Assembly (NCBI RefSeq): GCF_000312425.1
Contig: NZ_HE997181.1
Coordinates: 3,471,235 to 3,535,234, forward strand
DNA: 64,000 bases
Direction of reading: 5' to 3'
Origin: Reyranella massiliensis 521
Lineage (GTDB): Bacteria; Pseudomonadota; Alphaproteobacteria; Reyranellales; Reyranellaceae
The translations under genes and the position numbers were made by a program. The notes under the pieces are model-generated. The model did not search any database and was not told where the DNA came from. It saw only the letters and a list, made by a program, of their open reading frames with translations. Positions 42,906-51,888 of the stretch are shown in pieces (the first letter of the stretch is position 1; each line of letters starts with the position of its first letter).

Positions 42906-45305
42906 ATGGCACGCCCGCCCAAACCTGCCGCACGCACCATGACCAACGTCATGGCCGTCCTCACGGGCACCGGCCGGTCGGGCCGCAACGAGGCCTCCTG
43001 GTGGACATGGCTGCGCCGCAGTCTGCCGGTGATGGGAGTCGTAGCCGTCGTCCTGCTGATCTCGCTCATTGCCTTCTATGTCTATGAAAGCAACCGCCGC
43101 GGCGCGGTCGTCCTGTCCAACGACCTGATCACCGCCATCGACCGGCGCGTCGAAGTCCAGATGCACGCCTATCTCTCGCCGGCGCAGCAGTTCCTCGAGC
43201 TGGCAGGGGCGGCGGCACAGGGTCGCGATGTCGCCGCGGGCGGCCCCGAGGCCGAGCGGTTTGCCCTGAGTGCCCTGCCTACAGTCGGGCCGGTCACCGG
43301 CTTCAGCTATGCCGATCCCGAAGGGAATTTTCAGTTCATCGTCCGCAACGAGCAGGGCGGCTACGACACCAAGACGATCGACGTCCGCAACGGCGCCCGC
43401 CGGGTTACCTGGGTTCGCCGCGATGCCGCCGGCAAGGTGACGGCGACCGAAACCGATCCGACCGACACGTTCGATCCCCGGACGCGGCCCTGGTACCAGG
43501 GCGCGGAGCAGAGCAAGAAGCCCTTCTGGACGCCGACCTACCTGTTCTTCACCGTCAAGAAGCCGGGCATCTCGCTTGCCGTTCCAAGCTACGACGCCGA
43601 TGGCAAGCTCGCGAACGTGCTCGGCGTCGATATCGAGCTCGCCACGCTCTGCACTTTCCTGAAACAGCTCGACATCGGCGTCAGCGGCAAGGCGCTCATC
43701 ATCGACAAGCAGGGCCGCGTCGTGGCCTATCCCAGCGACGACTGGCTGCCCGCCGACCGCCCCGACGTGACGTCCCCCATGCTCGACGAGCTCGGCGATC
43801 CGGTGCTGACGCGCGTCTACAACCGTCTGCGGGTCGAAGGATATGGCCGCCAGGTCCTCGACATCGACGAGCGCCGCATCATCGTTTCGTCGGAACCCGT
43901 CCGGATGCTGAGCGGTCACGACTGGGTAGTGTTGATCGTCGTGCCCGAGACCGACTTCGTGGGTTTCGTCGTCGACAGCGGCTGGGCTGCCCTTCTCATG
44001 TCGCTGGTCGTGGTGCTGCTCGTGGCGGGACTGACCGGCCTGATGGCCTGGCGCAGCATGCTGGCCGACCGGCGTGCCAGCGCCGCCGCGACGCGCCAGC
44101 AGGCCCTGGAGCTACGCACACAGGCCTTCGTCGATCTCGCCCAGGGCGCGGCAACGGCCGATGGTCTTGCCGGCGGGAATCTGCAAAGCGCGACCGAAAG
44201 CGCCGCCACGGCATGCGACGCCAAGCGGGTGGCGATCTGGCGGCTCACGGCCGACCGGCGCACGCTCACCTGCGAGGACTGTTTCGACCGAACGGTCGAG
44301 GACCATACCGCCGGCCTCGAACTCCACCGCGATGAGATGCCTCATCTCTTCGCCGCGCTCGACAAGGGCATGCCGATCAACGCGAGCGATGCCAGCCGCG
44401 ACCGGCGGACGTCCGAGCTGTTCGCGAGCTACCTGAAACCGCTGGGCATCTCGCGGGCCTACCTCGCCCCCATCGTGGCGGCCGGACAGCCGATCGGCCT
44501 GCTGAGCGTCGAAGATCCGCGGCAGGGCGATCGGGCTGCCGGACTGGCGGCCTTCTGCGATGCGCTGTCGATCCTGCTGGCGCTGCGTTTTACCGCCGCG
44601 ACCCCGGGCGCGCCGGCAGCCGCGCCGGCGCTCGCCGCGGCCGCGATGGCCCCGCCTGCCGAGGAAAGGCCGCCGGACAGTTTCCTGCAGCGTCAGGCGC
44701 GACTCGAACGCACCTTGCTGCAGCAGGGCGCCGCGCTCGAGGATGTGCGCGAGGCGTCGGTCGACCGCGCCGCCGTCGGCGTGATCAAGCTGCCGACCTG
44801 GACGAGCGTGACGCAGCGGCCGTCCAATGGCGGCCAGCGCACGGCGATGGACGAGATCGTCCACGAACTGCGCCTGTCGATCGAGCAGAGCGGCGCCACC
44901 TATGCCGCGATGCTCGACGACCAGATTGTCGTGGCCGCCTTTTCGCCGGAAGCCGACAGCGTCGGCGAGAACGCCCGATGCGTGGCGACGGCGATGCTGG
45001 CGCTGCGCGACCGGCTGATCGAGTTCGAGGACCAGTGGGGCACCAGCCTCGACTTCCGCCTCGCCATCGATATCGGCACGGTGATGATCTCGACCGTCGG
45101 CACCGAGCCGCCGACCCGCAGCCTGTGGGGCGGCGCCCTGGGCGTTGCCAAGGTGCTGGCCGCGACAGCGGGACGGCGCAGCGTCGCGGCCTCCGAGACG
45201 GCCTACGAAGTGCTCTCGGGCGACTTCCTCTTCCGGCCGCGCGGCAGCTATTTCCTGCCCGAGACCGGCACGATGCGGACCTTCGTGATGGTCGGTCGCA
45301 CCTGA
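42906..45305 (+). CDS. dCache-GAF-class III cyclase-like signalling protein (catalytic site degenerate)
   Basis: This 799-residue protein has one membrane helix near residues 40-60 and a periplasmic dCache sensor (about 70-340, with DTFDPRTRPWYQGAE). A second helix at about 360-385 is followed by a GAF-like domain (about 405-560), a linker and a C-terminal cyclase-homology domain (about 620-799). The last lacks the metal-binding Asp pair: the first strand reads VGVIKLPTWTSV where FADIxGFT is expected, and the later loop reads DIGTVMISTVGTE. It is probably a receptor rather than a cyclase. Its stop overlaps the start of the MlaE-like permease (TGATG), so it leads the MCE operon. Confidence 0.8.
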   Translation: MARPPKPAARTMTNVMAVLTGTGRSGRNEASWWTWLRRSLPVMGVVAVVLLISLIAFYVYESNRRGAVVLSNDLITAIDRRVEVQMHAYLSPAQQFLELAGAAAQGRDVAAGGPEAERFALSALPTVGPVTGFSYADPEGNFQFIVRNEQGGYDTKTIDVRNGARRVTWVRRDAAGKVTATETDPTDTFDPRTRPWYQGAEQSKKPFWTPTYLFFTVKKPGISLAVPSYDADGKLANVLGVDIELATLCTFLKQLDIGVSGKALIIDKQGRVVAYPSDDWLPADRPDVTSPMLDELGDPVLTRVYNRLRVEGYGRQVLDIDERRIIVSSEPVRMLSGHDWVVLIVVPETDFVGFVVDSGWAALLMSLVVVLLVAGLTGLMAWRSMLADRRASAAATRQQALELRTQAFVDLAQGAATADGLAGGNLQSATESAATACDAKRVAIWRLTADRRTLTCEDCFDRTVEDHTAGLELHRDEMPHLFAALDKGMPINASDASRDRRTSELFASYLKPLGISRAYLAPIVAAGQPIGLLSVEDPRQGDRAAGLAAFCDALSILLALRFTAATPGAPAAAPALAAAAMAPPAEERPPDSFLQRQARLERTLLQQGAALEDVREASVDRAAVGVIKLPTWTSVTQRPSNGGQRTAMDEIVHELRLSIEQSGATYAAMLDDQIVVAAFSPEADSVGENARCVATAMLALRDRLIEFEDQWGTSLDFRLAIDIGTVMISTVGTEPPTRSLWGGALGVAKVLAATAGRRSVAASETAYEVLSGDFLFRPRGSYFLPETGTMRTFVMVGRT

Positions 45306-46126
45306 TGGCCTCGACGACCTTCAGCTTCGATCGGGGCCGGTTCCGTCGTGCGCTGGGCGGGCTGGGCTCGACCGTACGCCAGGGCACCGGCAACCTGCTG
45401 CTCTTCGTCTCGCTCAGTGCGACGGTGCTCGTCGTGGCCAGCCGTCGCTCGACGTGGCGCGGGCCGGTCTGGGCCGAGTTCATACGCATGCTGAACGCCG
45501 TCGCCGTGCGGTCGCTGTCGACCACCGTCGCGACCGGCCTGCTGATCGGCATCGCCCTGGTGTCGCAGGCCGTCTACTGGCTGGCCGCGACCGGCCAGAC
45601 CGGGCTGGTCGGCCAGGTGATCGTGATCCTGCTGATCCGCGAGCTCACGCCGATCCTGGTCGGGCTGCTGATCTTCGGCCGCAACGGCACGGCCACCCTG
45701 ATCGAGCTGGGCGAGGCGCATACCGGCGGCTGGCTGCGACAGTTCGAGATCCAGGGCCTCGACCCGATGATCCTGCTGGTCGTGCCGCGGGCGCTGGCCT
45801 TCGCGCTGGGCGCCTTCTGCATGGCGACGGTGCTGTTGCTGTCGACCCTGCTCACCGGCTACCTGATCGCGCACGGGCTCGGTCTGATCGCCTATTCGAT
45901 CTGGGACTTCTCCGACATGGTGCAGCGCGCCATGACGGTGCGCGACTTCATCGTGCCGCCGCTGAAATGCATCTTCATCGGCTTCTTCGTGGCGCTGGTC
46001 TGCTGCGCGACCGGACTCGGCCGCCGCGACGAAGGCGACGAGCTGCAGCGCATTGTGCCGCGCGGCTTCGTGCGTTCGGCGCTGGCGATCCTGGTGATCA
46101 ACGGCGTCTTCGATCTGGTGGGCTGA
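45305..46126 (+). CDS. MlaE-family ABC permease (MCE transport system)
   Basis: This 273-residue permease has the MlaE core: LIRELTPILVGLLIFGRNGTA, LRQFEIQGLDPMILLVVPR and a final IVPRGFVRSALAILVINGVFDLV. It should form the inner membrane channel of a lipid transport complex with the MCE protein encoded two genes downstream. Five to six membrane segments are visible. The start overlaps the stop of the cyclase-like gene, and the ATPase-like gene follows at 1 nt. Confidence 0.9.
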   Translation: MASTTFSFDRGRFRRALGGLGSTVRQGTGNLLLFVSLSATVLVVASRRSTWRGPVWAEFIRMLNAVAVRSLSTTVATGLLIGIALVSQAVYWLAATGQTGLVGQVIVILLIRELTPILVGLLIFGRNGTATLIELGEAHTGGWLRQFEIQGLDPMILLVVPRALAFALGAFCMATVLLLSTLLTGYLIAHGLGLIAYSIWDFSDMVQRAMTVRDFIVPPLKCIFIGFFVALVCCATGLGRRDEGDELQRIVPRGFVRSALAILVINGVFDLVG

Positions 46127-46127
46127 G

Positions 46128-46826
46128 ATGGCGCAGGCCGCGCGATCGATCCTCTCCCTGCAGGCGGCGACGCTGGGCGAACGCCAGCTTTCCACCACGA
46201 CCACGCGCATCGATCTCGAACTGCCGCGCGGCGGCGCCACGCTGGTGCAGGTCGACGACGAGATCGATGCGGTGGCGCTGGTCGATCTCTGCATCGGCCT
46301 CGCCATGCCGACCGACGGGCATGTGCGCTTCCTCGGCGTCGACTGGCAGGCGCGCGGCGCGCGCGAGCGGCTGATGCGCCGGCGCCGCATCGGCACGGTG
46401 GTGCAGACCCATGTCTGGCCGGCGCATATGAGCATCCTGGACGCCGTGCTGGTGGCGCGCCTCTATCACTCCGACCGGCCGCGCGACGAGGTGATCGCCG
46501 AGGCGACGGCGCTGGCCCGCCTGTTCGGCCTGCCCGGCCTGCCGGTCGGCCGGCGCGAGACGACACCGCACCGTGCCCTCGTTCGCGCCGCCTGCGTGCG
46601 CGGCTTTCTCGGTGCGCCCGATCTCATAGTGGTGCAGGATCAGGCGCTCGAAGCCACGGCCGACCTTGCCGTGCCAATGGCGCAGGCGATCGCCGAGGCC
46701 CTGGATCGCGGCGCGACGGTGCTGTGGATCGTGGAGAGCCTGGCGGCGGAAGCGGCGCGCTTCGTGGCTGCCGATCAGGTGTTCCGGCTCGGCGACCAAG
46801 GCCTGGTGCAGGTGAGGAGACGATGA
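46128..46826 (+). CDS. Degenerate ABC ATPase-like subunit of the MCE operon
   Basis: This 232-residue protein occupies the MlaF position and follows the ABC fold pattern, but its key motifs are lost. The Walker A place reads LVQVDDEIDAVALVDL, with no G-x-x-G-x-G-K-S/T. The signature place reads RRETTPHRALVRAAC, with no LSGGQ. Walker B reads LIVVQDQ, and the H-loop region reads WIVES. Fold identity rests on the order of the surrounding strands. ATP hydrolysis is therefore unlikely; either another ATPase joins or the subunit is structural. Its stop overlaps the next ATG (ATGA). Confidence 0.75.
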   Translation: MAQAARSILSLQAATLGERQLSTTTTRIDLELPRGGATLVQVDDEIDAVALVDLCIGLAMPTDGHVRFLGVDWQARGARERLMRRRRIGTVVQTHVWPAHMSILDAVLVARLYHSDRPRDEVIAEATALARLFGLPGLPVGRRETTPHRALVRAACVRGFLGAPDLIVVQDQALEATADLAVPMAQAIAEALDRGATVLWIVESLAAEAARFVAADQVFRLGDQGLVQVRRR

Positions 46827-47821
46827 AGCGCTCGATCTTCGGCGTCTATCAGTTCGACGAGCTCGTCGGCGCCGTGGTCCTGGCCTGCGTCGGCGTGTTC
46901 GTCGCCGTCCTGATCAATGCCGGCCTGCTGAAGGACTGGTTCCAGCCGTCTTTCACCTTGCGCATCCTGCTGCCCGACCAGGGCGTCTCGGGCCTGGCGC
47001 CGGGGGCGGAGGTTCAGGTGCTGGGCACCCGTGCCGGCGAGATCCGCCGCATCGTCATCGACCCCAGCCAGCGCATGCATGCCGTGGCCCGCGTCGAGGA
47101 CCAGATGCGGCCCTTCATCCGCCGCGACTCGCAGGTCTCGATCCGCCGGCAGTTCGGCGTCGCGGGTGCGGCCTATATCGACATCTCGCGCGGCAGCGGA
47201 CCCGAACTCGACTGGTCCTATGCCGTCATCACGGCCCAGAGCGAACGTGCGGCAACCGATACGCTGGGCCAGATGATCGACGAGGTGCGCGCCAAGGTCC
47301 TGCCCATCCTGGACGACGTGCAGAAGGCCGTGACCGCCATCACGGCCGTCGCCCAGCGCGCCGGCGATCCGGCCGGACCGCTGGAGCAGACACTGTCCTC
47401 GGCGGCCGGCATCGCGCGGCGCGTCGAAAGCGGCGAAGGCGTCGTCGGCCGGCTGGTCGCCAACGACAAGATGGCGGCCGATCTCGAAACCACCCTGGTG
47501 AGCGTGCGCGAGCTTGCCAGCCAGCTCGAACGCACCTCCAAGGATCCGCGCATCGGCCAGATCGTGCAGAAGACCGATTCGGTGCTGGCCTCGCTGCAGA
47601 CCACGACCCGCAACCTCGCGGCAACGACCCCGCAGATCACCCGCAACGTCACCGACACGACCGACGCGCTTCCGACGACTCTGCTGCAGGCCCAGCTTGC
47701 CGCCCGCGAACTCGAACTCCTGCTCGGCCAGCTGCGCCATCATTGGCTGTTCGGCGGCGGCAGCAGCAACGCAACGCCCGCGCCCACACGCCGCGCGCCG
47801 GCGATCGAGGTGCGGCCGTGA
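46823..47821 (+). CDS. MCE-domain (MlaD-like) lipid transport protein
   Basis: This 332-residue protein has one N-terminal membrane helix (ELVGAVVLACVGVFVAVLINAG). An MCE domain at about residues 45-130 (LRILLPDQGVSGLAPGAEVQVLGTRAGEIRRI) is followed by a long helical tail with ANDKMAADLETTLVSVRELAS. The tail probably builds a periplasmic channel, as in MlaD/PqiB relatives. It carries substrate between the membranes. The start overlaps the previous gene, and its stop overlaps the GTG of the lipoprotein. Confidence 0.92.
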   Translation: MKRSIFGVYQFDELVGAVVLACVGVFVAVLINAGLLKDWFQPSFTLRILLPDQGVSGLAPGAEVQVLGTRAGEIRRIVIDPSQRMHAVARVEDQMRPFIRRDSQVSIRRQFGVAGAAYIDISRGSGPELDWSYAVITAQSERAATDTLGQMIDEVRAKVLPILDDVQKAVTAITAVAQRAGDPAGPLEQTLSSAAGIARRVESGEGVVGRLVANDKMAADLETTLVSVRELASQLERTSKDPRIGQIVQKTDSVLASLQTTTRNLAATTPQITRNVTDTTDALPTTLLQAQLAARELELLLGQLRHHWLFGGGSSNATPAPTRRAPAIEVRP

Positions 47822-48735
47822 GGACGTTGCGGATCATTGCGCCCCTCGCGGCGGTTCTGACGCTGGGCGCGTGCGGCGGCGGCACGCCGGCCGATCCTGG
47901 CCCCCCGCCCGACACCAAGCTCGACACCGCCAACCGCGCCGGTGCGCAGGCCCTGTCGCTCGGCATGCCGGCGCAGGCGGTACGCCAGTACAGGCTCGCC
48001 CTCGCCCGCGCCTACGAACGCGACGACGCTGAGGCCATTGCCGATACCGCCTACAATCTGGCGCTGGCTGAGATCCGCGCCGGCGATCCCAAGGCCGCCC
48101 TGCAGACGACGCGCACGACGCAGGCCGAACTGCAGCGGCGGCAGGTCGCCGTGCCGGCCGAGCTGATGCTGGTCCAGGCCGCCGCCGCCTATCGTGCGGG
48201 CGATAGCGCCACCGCCGCAGCCGCGGCGCAGCAGGCGCTGGAACTCAAGGCGCGCGATGCGGACACAGCGCCACGTGCCTGGTTCATCCGCGGCCTGGTC
48301 GCGGCGGAGCGCGGCGACGGCGCCACCCTGGCGCAGGCCATCGCCGCCATTGGCCCCGGCAAGCAGGCCGATATCCAGGCCGACCGGCAGGAGCTGACAG
48401 GCCGTGCCGCCCTGCTCGACGGCAATGCAGGTGCCGCCCTCGCCGCCTTCGAGCAGGCGGCCGCGAACCGCCAGCAGGCCATCGACTATCGTGGCATGGC
48501 GCGTGCACTGGCTCTTGCCGGCGAGGCGTCGCTTAAGCTCGGGAAGCCGTCGGAGGCGGCGGTCTTCTACCTGCGCGCCGGCCGCAGCAGCCTGTTGCAG
48601 GGGGATACCGCAGCCGCGACACCGCAACTCAAGCGGGCGGAGGAGCTGGCGCGGCAGACGTCGCAGGCCGGCATCGTCGAGGAGATCGCGCGCCTGCGTA
48701 AAGCGGCCGCCGAGAAGGCGCCGGTCAGGACTTAG
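47818..48735 (+). CDS. TPR-type lipoprotein of the MCE operon
   Basis: This is a 305-residue protein with an N-terminal lipobox (LTLGAC, Cys about residue 18) followed by a Gly/Pro linker. Helical TPR-like repeats follow, for example LSLGMPAQAVRQYRLALARAYE and DAEAIADTAYNLALAEIRAGD. It is expected to be an outer or inner membrane lipoprotein that supports the MCE complex. GTG 47818 overlaps the MCE stop (GTGA). The longer frame from 47743 overlaps the MCE gene and is rejected. Confidence 0.8.
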   Translation: MRTLRIIAPLAAVLTLGACGGGTPADPGPPPDTKLDTANRAGAQALSLGMPAQAVRQYRLALARAYERDDAEAIADTAYNLALAEIRAGDPKAALQTTRTTQAELQRRQVAVPAELMLVQAAAAYRAGDSATAAAAAQQALELKARDADTAPRAWFIRGLVAAERGDGATLAQAIAAIGPGKQADIQADRQELTGRAALLDGNAGAALAAFEQAAANRQQAIDYRGMARALALAGEASLKLGKPSEAAVFYLRAGRSSLLQGDTAAATPQLKRAEELARQTSQAGIVEEIARLRKAAAEKAPVRT

Positions 48736-48756
48736 TCTTTCGGGGGAGAGCGGGTC

Positions 48757-49242
48757 ATGGTTCTGGGCATGTCGGTGGCGACCTTCACGATCGTCCACGT
48801 CGTCATCAGTCTGATCGCGATTGCCACGGGCGCCGTCGCCTGCGCGCGCATGTGGGAAGGCCGACGGCTCGACGGCTGGAACACAGTATTCCTGTGGACG
48901 ACGATCCTCACCAGCGTCACCGGCTTTCTCTTTCCCTTCAACGGTTTCACGCCGGCCATCGGCACCGGCATCGTCTCCTCGGTCGCTCTCGCCATTGCAC
49001 TGGTGGCGCTCTATGGCGGCCGTCTCGCCGGCAAGTGGCGCTGGATCTACATCTGCAGCGCCGTGTTCGCTTTCTACTTGAACGTCTTCGTGGCGGTCGT
49101 GCAGGCCTTCGGCAAGATCGGCTTCCTGCATGCGCTGGCGCCGACCGGCTCGGAGCCGCCGTTCGCGGTGGTTCAGGGCATCGTGCTGCTGGGATTCATT
49201 GCCCTGGGCGTCCTCCTGATCCGGCGCTTTCGACCCGCCTAG
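48757..49242 (+). CDS. Four-helix membrane protein
   Basis: This 161-residue protein has four hydrophobic helices (about residues 5-28, 45-65, 70-90 and 100-125, plus a short last one). A charged loop MWEGRRLDGWNT lies between the first two. It resembles small DoxX-like or unnamed alphaproteobacterial membrane proteins, but no family motif is certain. It lies between the MCE operon and an SDR gene. Function unknown. Confidence 0.7.
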   Translation: MVLGMSVATFTIVHVVISLIAIATGAVACARMWEGRRLDGWNTVFLWTTILTSVTGFLFPFNGFTPAIGTGIVSSVALAIALVALYGGRLAGKWRWIYICSAVFAFYLNVFVAVVQAFGKIGFLHALAPTGSEPPFAVVQGIVLLGFIALGVLLIRRFRPA

Positions 49243-49284
49243 ACTCGCGCCGCGATCCGGTGCTTGCTTCGACCGGAGGGACCG

Positions 49285-50256
49285 ATGAGAGATTTCGCAG
49301 GGAGGATTGCCGTCATCACCGGGGGCGGCACGGGCATGGGCCGCGAACTGGCCCGTCAGCTGGCCGCCGAAGGCTGCAACATCGCCATGTGCGATGTCTC
49401 CGGCGGCGCCATGGCCGAGACGAAGCGGCTTTGCGAAGCCGGCGGCATGAGCCAGGGCCAGCGGATCACCACGCATATCGCCGACGTCTCGAAGGAAGCC
49501 GACGTCGTGCGCTTTCGCGACGAGGTCGAACGGGACCAGGAGTCCGACCGCATCCACCTGCTGTTCAACAATGCCGGCATCGGCGGCGGCGGCAGCTTCC
49601 TGGTCAACGGCCGCGACGAATGGGAGCGTACCTTCGACATCTGCTGGGGCGGCGTCTATCGCTGCACGCGCGCCTTCCTGCCGATGATGCGCCGCGCCGA
49701 CGCCGGCCACATCGTGAACACGTCGAGCGTCAACGGCTTCTGGGCCTTCATCGCGCCCGACATCCCGCAGACCGCCTATGCCGCCGCCAAGTTCGCGGTG
49801 AAGGGCTTCACCGAGGCGCTGATCACCGACCTGCGCCTCAATGCGCCGCACATCAAATGCTCGGTGGTGATGCCGGGACATATCGGCACGTCGATCGCCT
49901 CCAACTCGCTCAAGGTGCAGACCGGCAACCAGGGCGAGGAGATTACCGCCCGCGAGATCGAGCTGGCCCGCAAGCGCCTCGCCGCGCGCAATCCGGATAT
50001 CGACAAGGAGTCCGACGAGGAGATCCGCAAGATGATCCTCGAACGGGCGCGGCACTTCCTCGAAAATGCTCCCACCACGGCGGCCCAGGCCGCGACCATC
50101 ATCCTGGACGGCGTGCGCAACGAGCGCTGGCGCATCCTGGTCGGCCGCGACGCCGAGCTGATCGACGAGCTGGTGCGAAAGACGCCGGAAAAGGCCTACG
50201 AACCCGAGTTCTTCGCCGACTTCGCCGCCAAGGCCGGCTGGACCGTCGGCCGCTAG
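49285..50256 (+). CDS. SDR-family oxidoreductase (Baeyer-Villiger pathway partner)
   Basis: This is a 323-residue short-chain dehydrogenase with the cofactor motif TGGGTGMG near residue 12, NNAG, the Ser in VNTSSVNGF and Y-x-x-x-K in TAYAAAKFAVKG. The insert of about 60 residues after the core makes it longer than typical SDRs. ATG 49285 has a GGAGGG just upstream. The gene is 12 nt before the Baeyer-Villiger monooxygenase gene, so it may supply the ketone from an alcohol. Confidence 0.92.
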   Translation: MRDFAGRIAVITGGGTGMGRELARQLAAEGCNIAMCDVSGGAMAETKRLCEAGGMSQGQRITTHIADVSKEADVVRFRDEVERDQESDRIHLLFNNAGIGGGGSFLVNGRDEWERTFDICWGGVYRCTRAFLPMMRRADAGHIVNTSSVNGFWAFIAPDIPQTAYAAAKFAVKGFTEALITDLRLNAPHIKCSVVMPGHIGTSIASNSLKVQTGNQGEEITAREIELARKRLAARNPDIDKESDEEIRKMILERARHFLENAPTTAAQAATIILDGVRNERWRILVGRDAELIDELVRKTPEKAYEPEFFADFAAKAGWTVGR

Positions 50257-50268
50257 GAGGGACAGGTC

Positions 50269-51888
50269 ATGACTGCCCAGCACGGCACAGCGGCGCCCGA
50301 CTTCGACGCCCTCATCATCGGCGCGGGCATGTCGGGCCTCTTCCAGCTCCACCGCCTGCGCGGGTTGGGCATGAAGGTGCGCATCTTCGAGGCCGGCACC
50401 GGCGTCGGCGGGACCTGGTACTGGAACCGCTATCCCGGCGCGCGCTTCGATTCGGAAAGCTATTCCTACGGCTATTCCTTCTCGAAGGAACTGCTGGAGG
50501 AATGGGACTGGACCGAGCATTTCGCGCCCCAGCCCGAGACGCTGCGCTACCTGAACCATGTCGCCGACAAGTTCGACCTGCGCCGCGACATCCAATTCAG
50601 GAGCCGCGTCGCCGCGGCCCACTGGCAGGAGGAGACGCGAAGCTGGCGCGTGACGTTGGAGGACGGCAGCAAGGCGACCGCGCGCTTTCTGATCACGGCG
50701 ATCGGCCCCCTCTCCGCACCCACGATGCCGCGCATCGAGGGCGTCGAGAGCTTCAAGGGCCAATCCTGTCACACGGCACGCTGGCCGCACGAGCCGGTGA
50801 GCTTCGAGGGCAAGCGTATCGCCGTCATCGGTACCGGCGCCACCGGCGTGCAGACGATTCAGGAAGTCGCCAAGACGGCCAAGAGCCTGACGGTGTTCCA
50901 GCGCACGCCCAACTGGTGTGCGCCCCTGCACAACGGCAAGATCGACAAGGCGGAGATGGCGGCGATCCGCGCGAGCTATCCCGACATCTTCCGGCGCTGC
51001 CAGGAGACCTTCGCCTGCTTCCTGCACACGGCCGACCCGCGCAGCACCTTCGACGTGACACCCGAGGAACGCGAAGCTTTTTTCGAGAAGCTCTACGGTG
51101 AACGCGGCTTCGGCATCTGGGTGGGCAACTTCAACGACATCCTGACCGACCCCAAGGCCAACGCGCTGATCTCCGACTTCGTGGCACGCAAGATCAGGAG
51201 CCGCGTCAAGGATCCGGCGGTGGCGGAAAAGCTGATCCCCAGGAACCACGGCTTCGGCACCCGCCGCGTGCCGCTCGAAACGCGCTACTACGAGGTCTAC
51301 AACCAGCCCAACGTCGAGCTGATCGACATCACAGAGACGCCGATCCAGCGCATCACGCCCACCGGCATCGCGACCAGCGCCCGCGATTTCGAGTTCGACA
51401 TGATCGTCTATGCGACCGGCTTCGATGCCTTGACCGGCGCCTTCGACCGCATCGACTTTCGCGGCGTCGGCGGCCAGCGGCTGAAAGAGAAATGGGCCGG
51501 GGGTGCGGAGACCTTCGTGGGCATGTCGGTCGAGGGCTTCCCCAACCTGCTGATGCTGCTGGGGCCGCATACCGCGCTGGGCAATATCCCGCGCAGCATC
51601 GAATACAGCGTCGAATGGGTGACCGACCTGCTGCGTTTCATGCGCGAGCACGGGCTGACGCGCATCGACGCCACGCCGGAAGGCGTCGAGGCCTGGATGA
51701 AGACGGTGCATGAGGCGTCGGTCGGACTGCTCTCCAACGAGGTGAACTCGTGGTTCACCGGCATCAACACCAATGTCGACGGCAAGCAGACTCGGCGCAT
51801 TGCACGCTACAGCGGCAGCGCGCCGGCCTATCGTGCCCGCTGCGACGAGGTCGCGGCGGCGAACTATCGCGAGATGGTGTTGAGCTAG
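50269..51888 (+). CDS. Baeyer-Villiger flavin monooxygenase
   Basis: This is a type I FAD/NADPH monooxygenase of 539 residues. The FAD motif IGAGMSGL is at about residues 17-24 and the Baeyer-Villiger fingerprint F-K-G-Q-S-C-H-T-A-R-W-P at about 162-173. The NADPH Rossmann motif VIGTGATGVQTIQ is near 190. It oxygenates ketones to esters or lactones; cyclohexanone and steroid ketones are typical. It forms a two-gene unit with the SDR. The stop overlaps that of the convergent dehydrogenase at CTAG. Confidence 0.94.
   Translation: MTAQHGTAAPDFDALIIGAGMSGLFQLHRLRGLGMKVRIFEAGTGVGGTWYWNRYPGARFDSESYSYGYSFSKELLEEWDWTEHFAPQPETLRYLNHVADKFDLRRDIQFRSRVAAAHWQEETRSWRVTLEDGSKATARFLITAIGPLSAPTMPRIEGVESFKGQSCHTARWPHEPVSFEGKRIAVIGTGATGVQTIQEVAKTAKSLTVFQRTPNWCAPLHNGKIDKAEMAAIRASYPDIFRRCQETFACFLHTADPRSTFDVTPEEREAFFEKLYGERGFGIWVGNFNDILTDPKANALISDFVARKIRSRVKDPAVAEKLIPRNHGFGTRRVPLETRYYEVYNQPNVELIDITETPIQRITPTGIATSARDFEFDMIVYATGFDALTGAFDRIDFRGVGGQRLKEKWAGGAETFVGMSVEGFPNLLMLLGPHTALGNIPRSIEYSVEWVTDLLRFMREHGLTRIDATPEGVEAWMKTVHEASVGLLSNEVNSWFTGINTNVDGKQTRRIARYSGSAPAYRARCDEVAAANYREMVLS

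Noticed and set aside
47740..51711. A 1323-codon minus-strand open frame across the MCE lipoprotein, SDR and monooxygenase genes
   Set aside because: It is antisense to several clear genes and has no family features; a GC-skew artefact.
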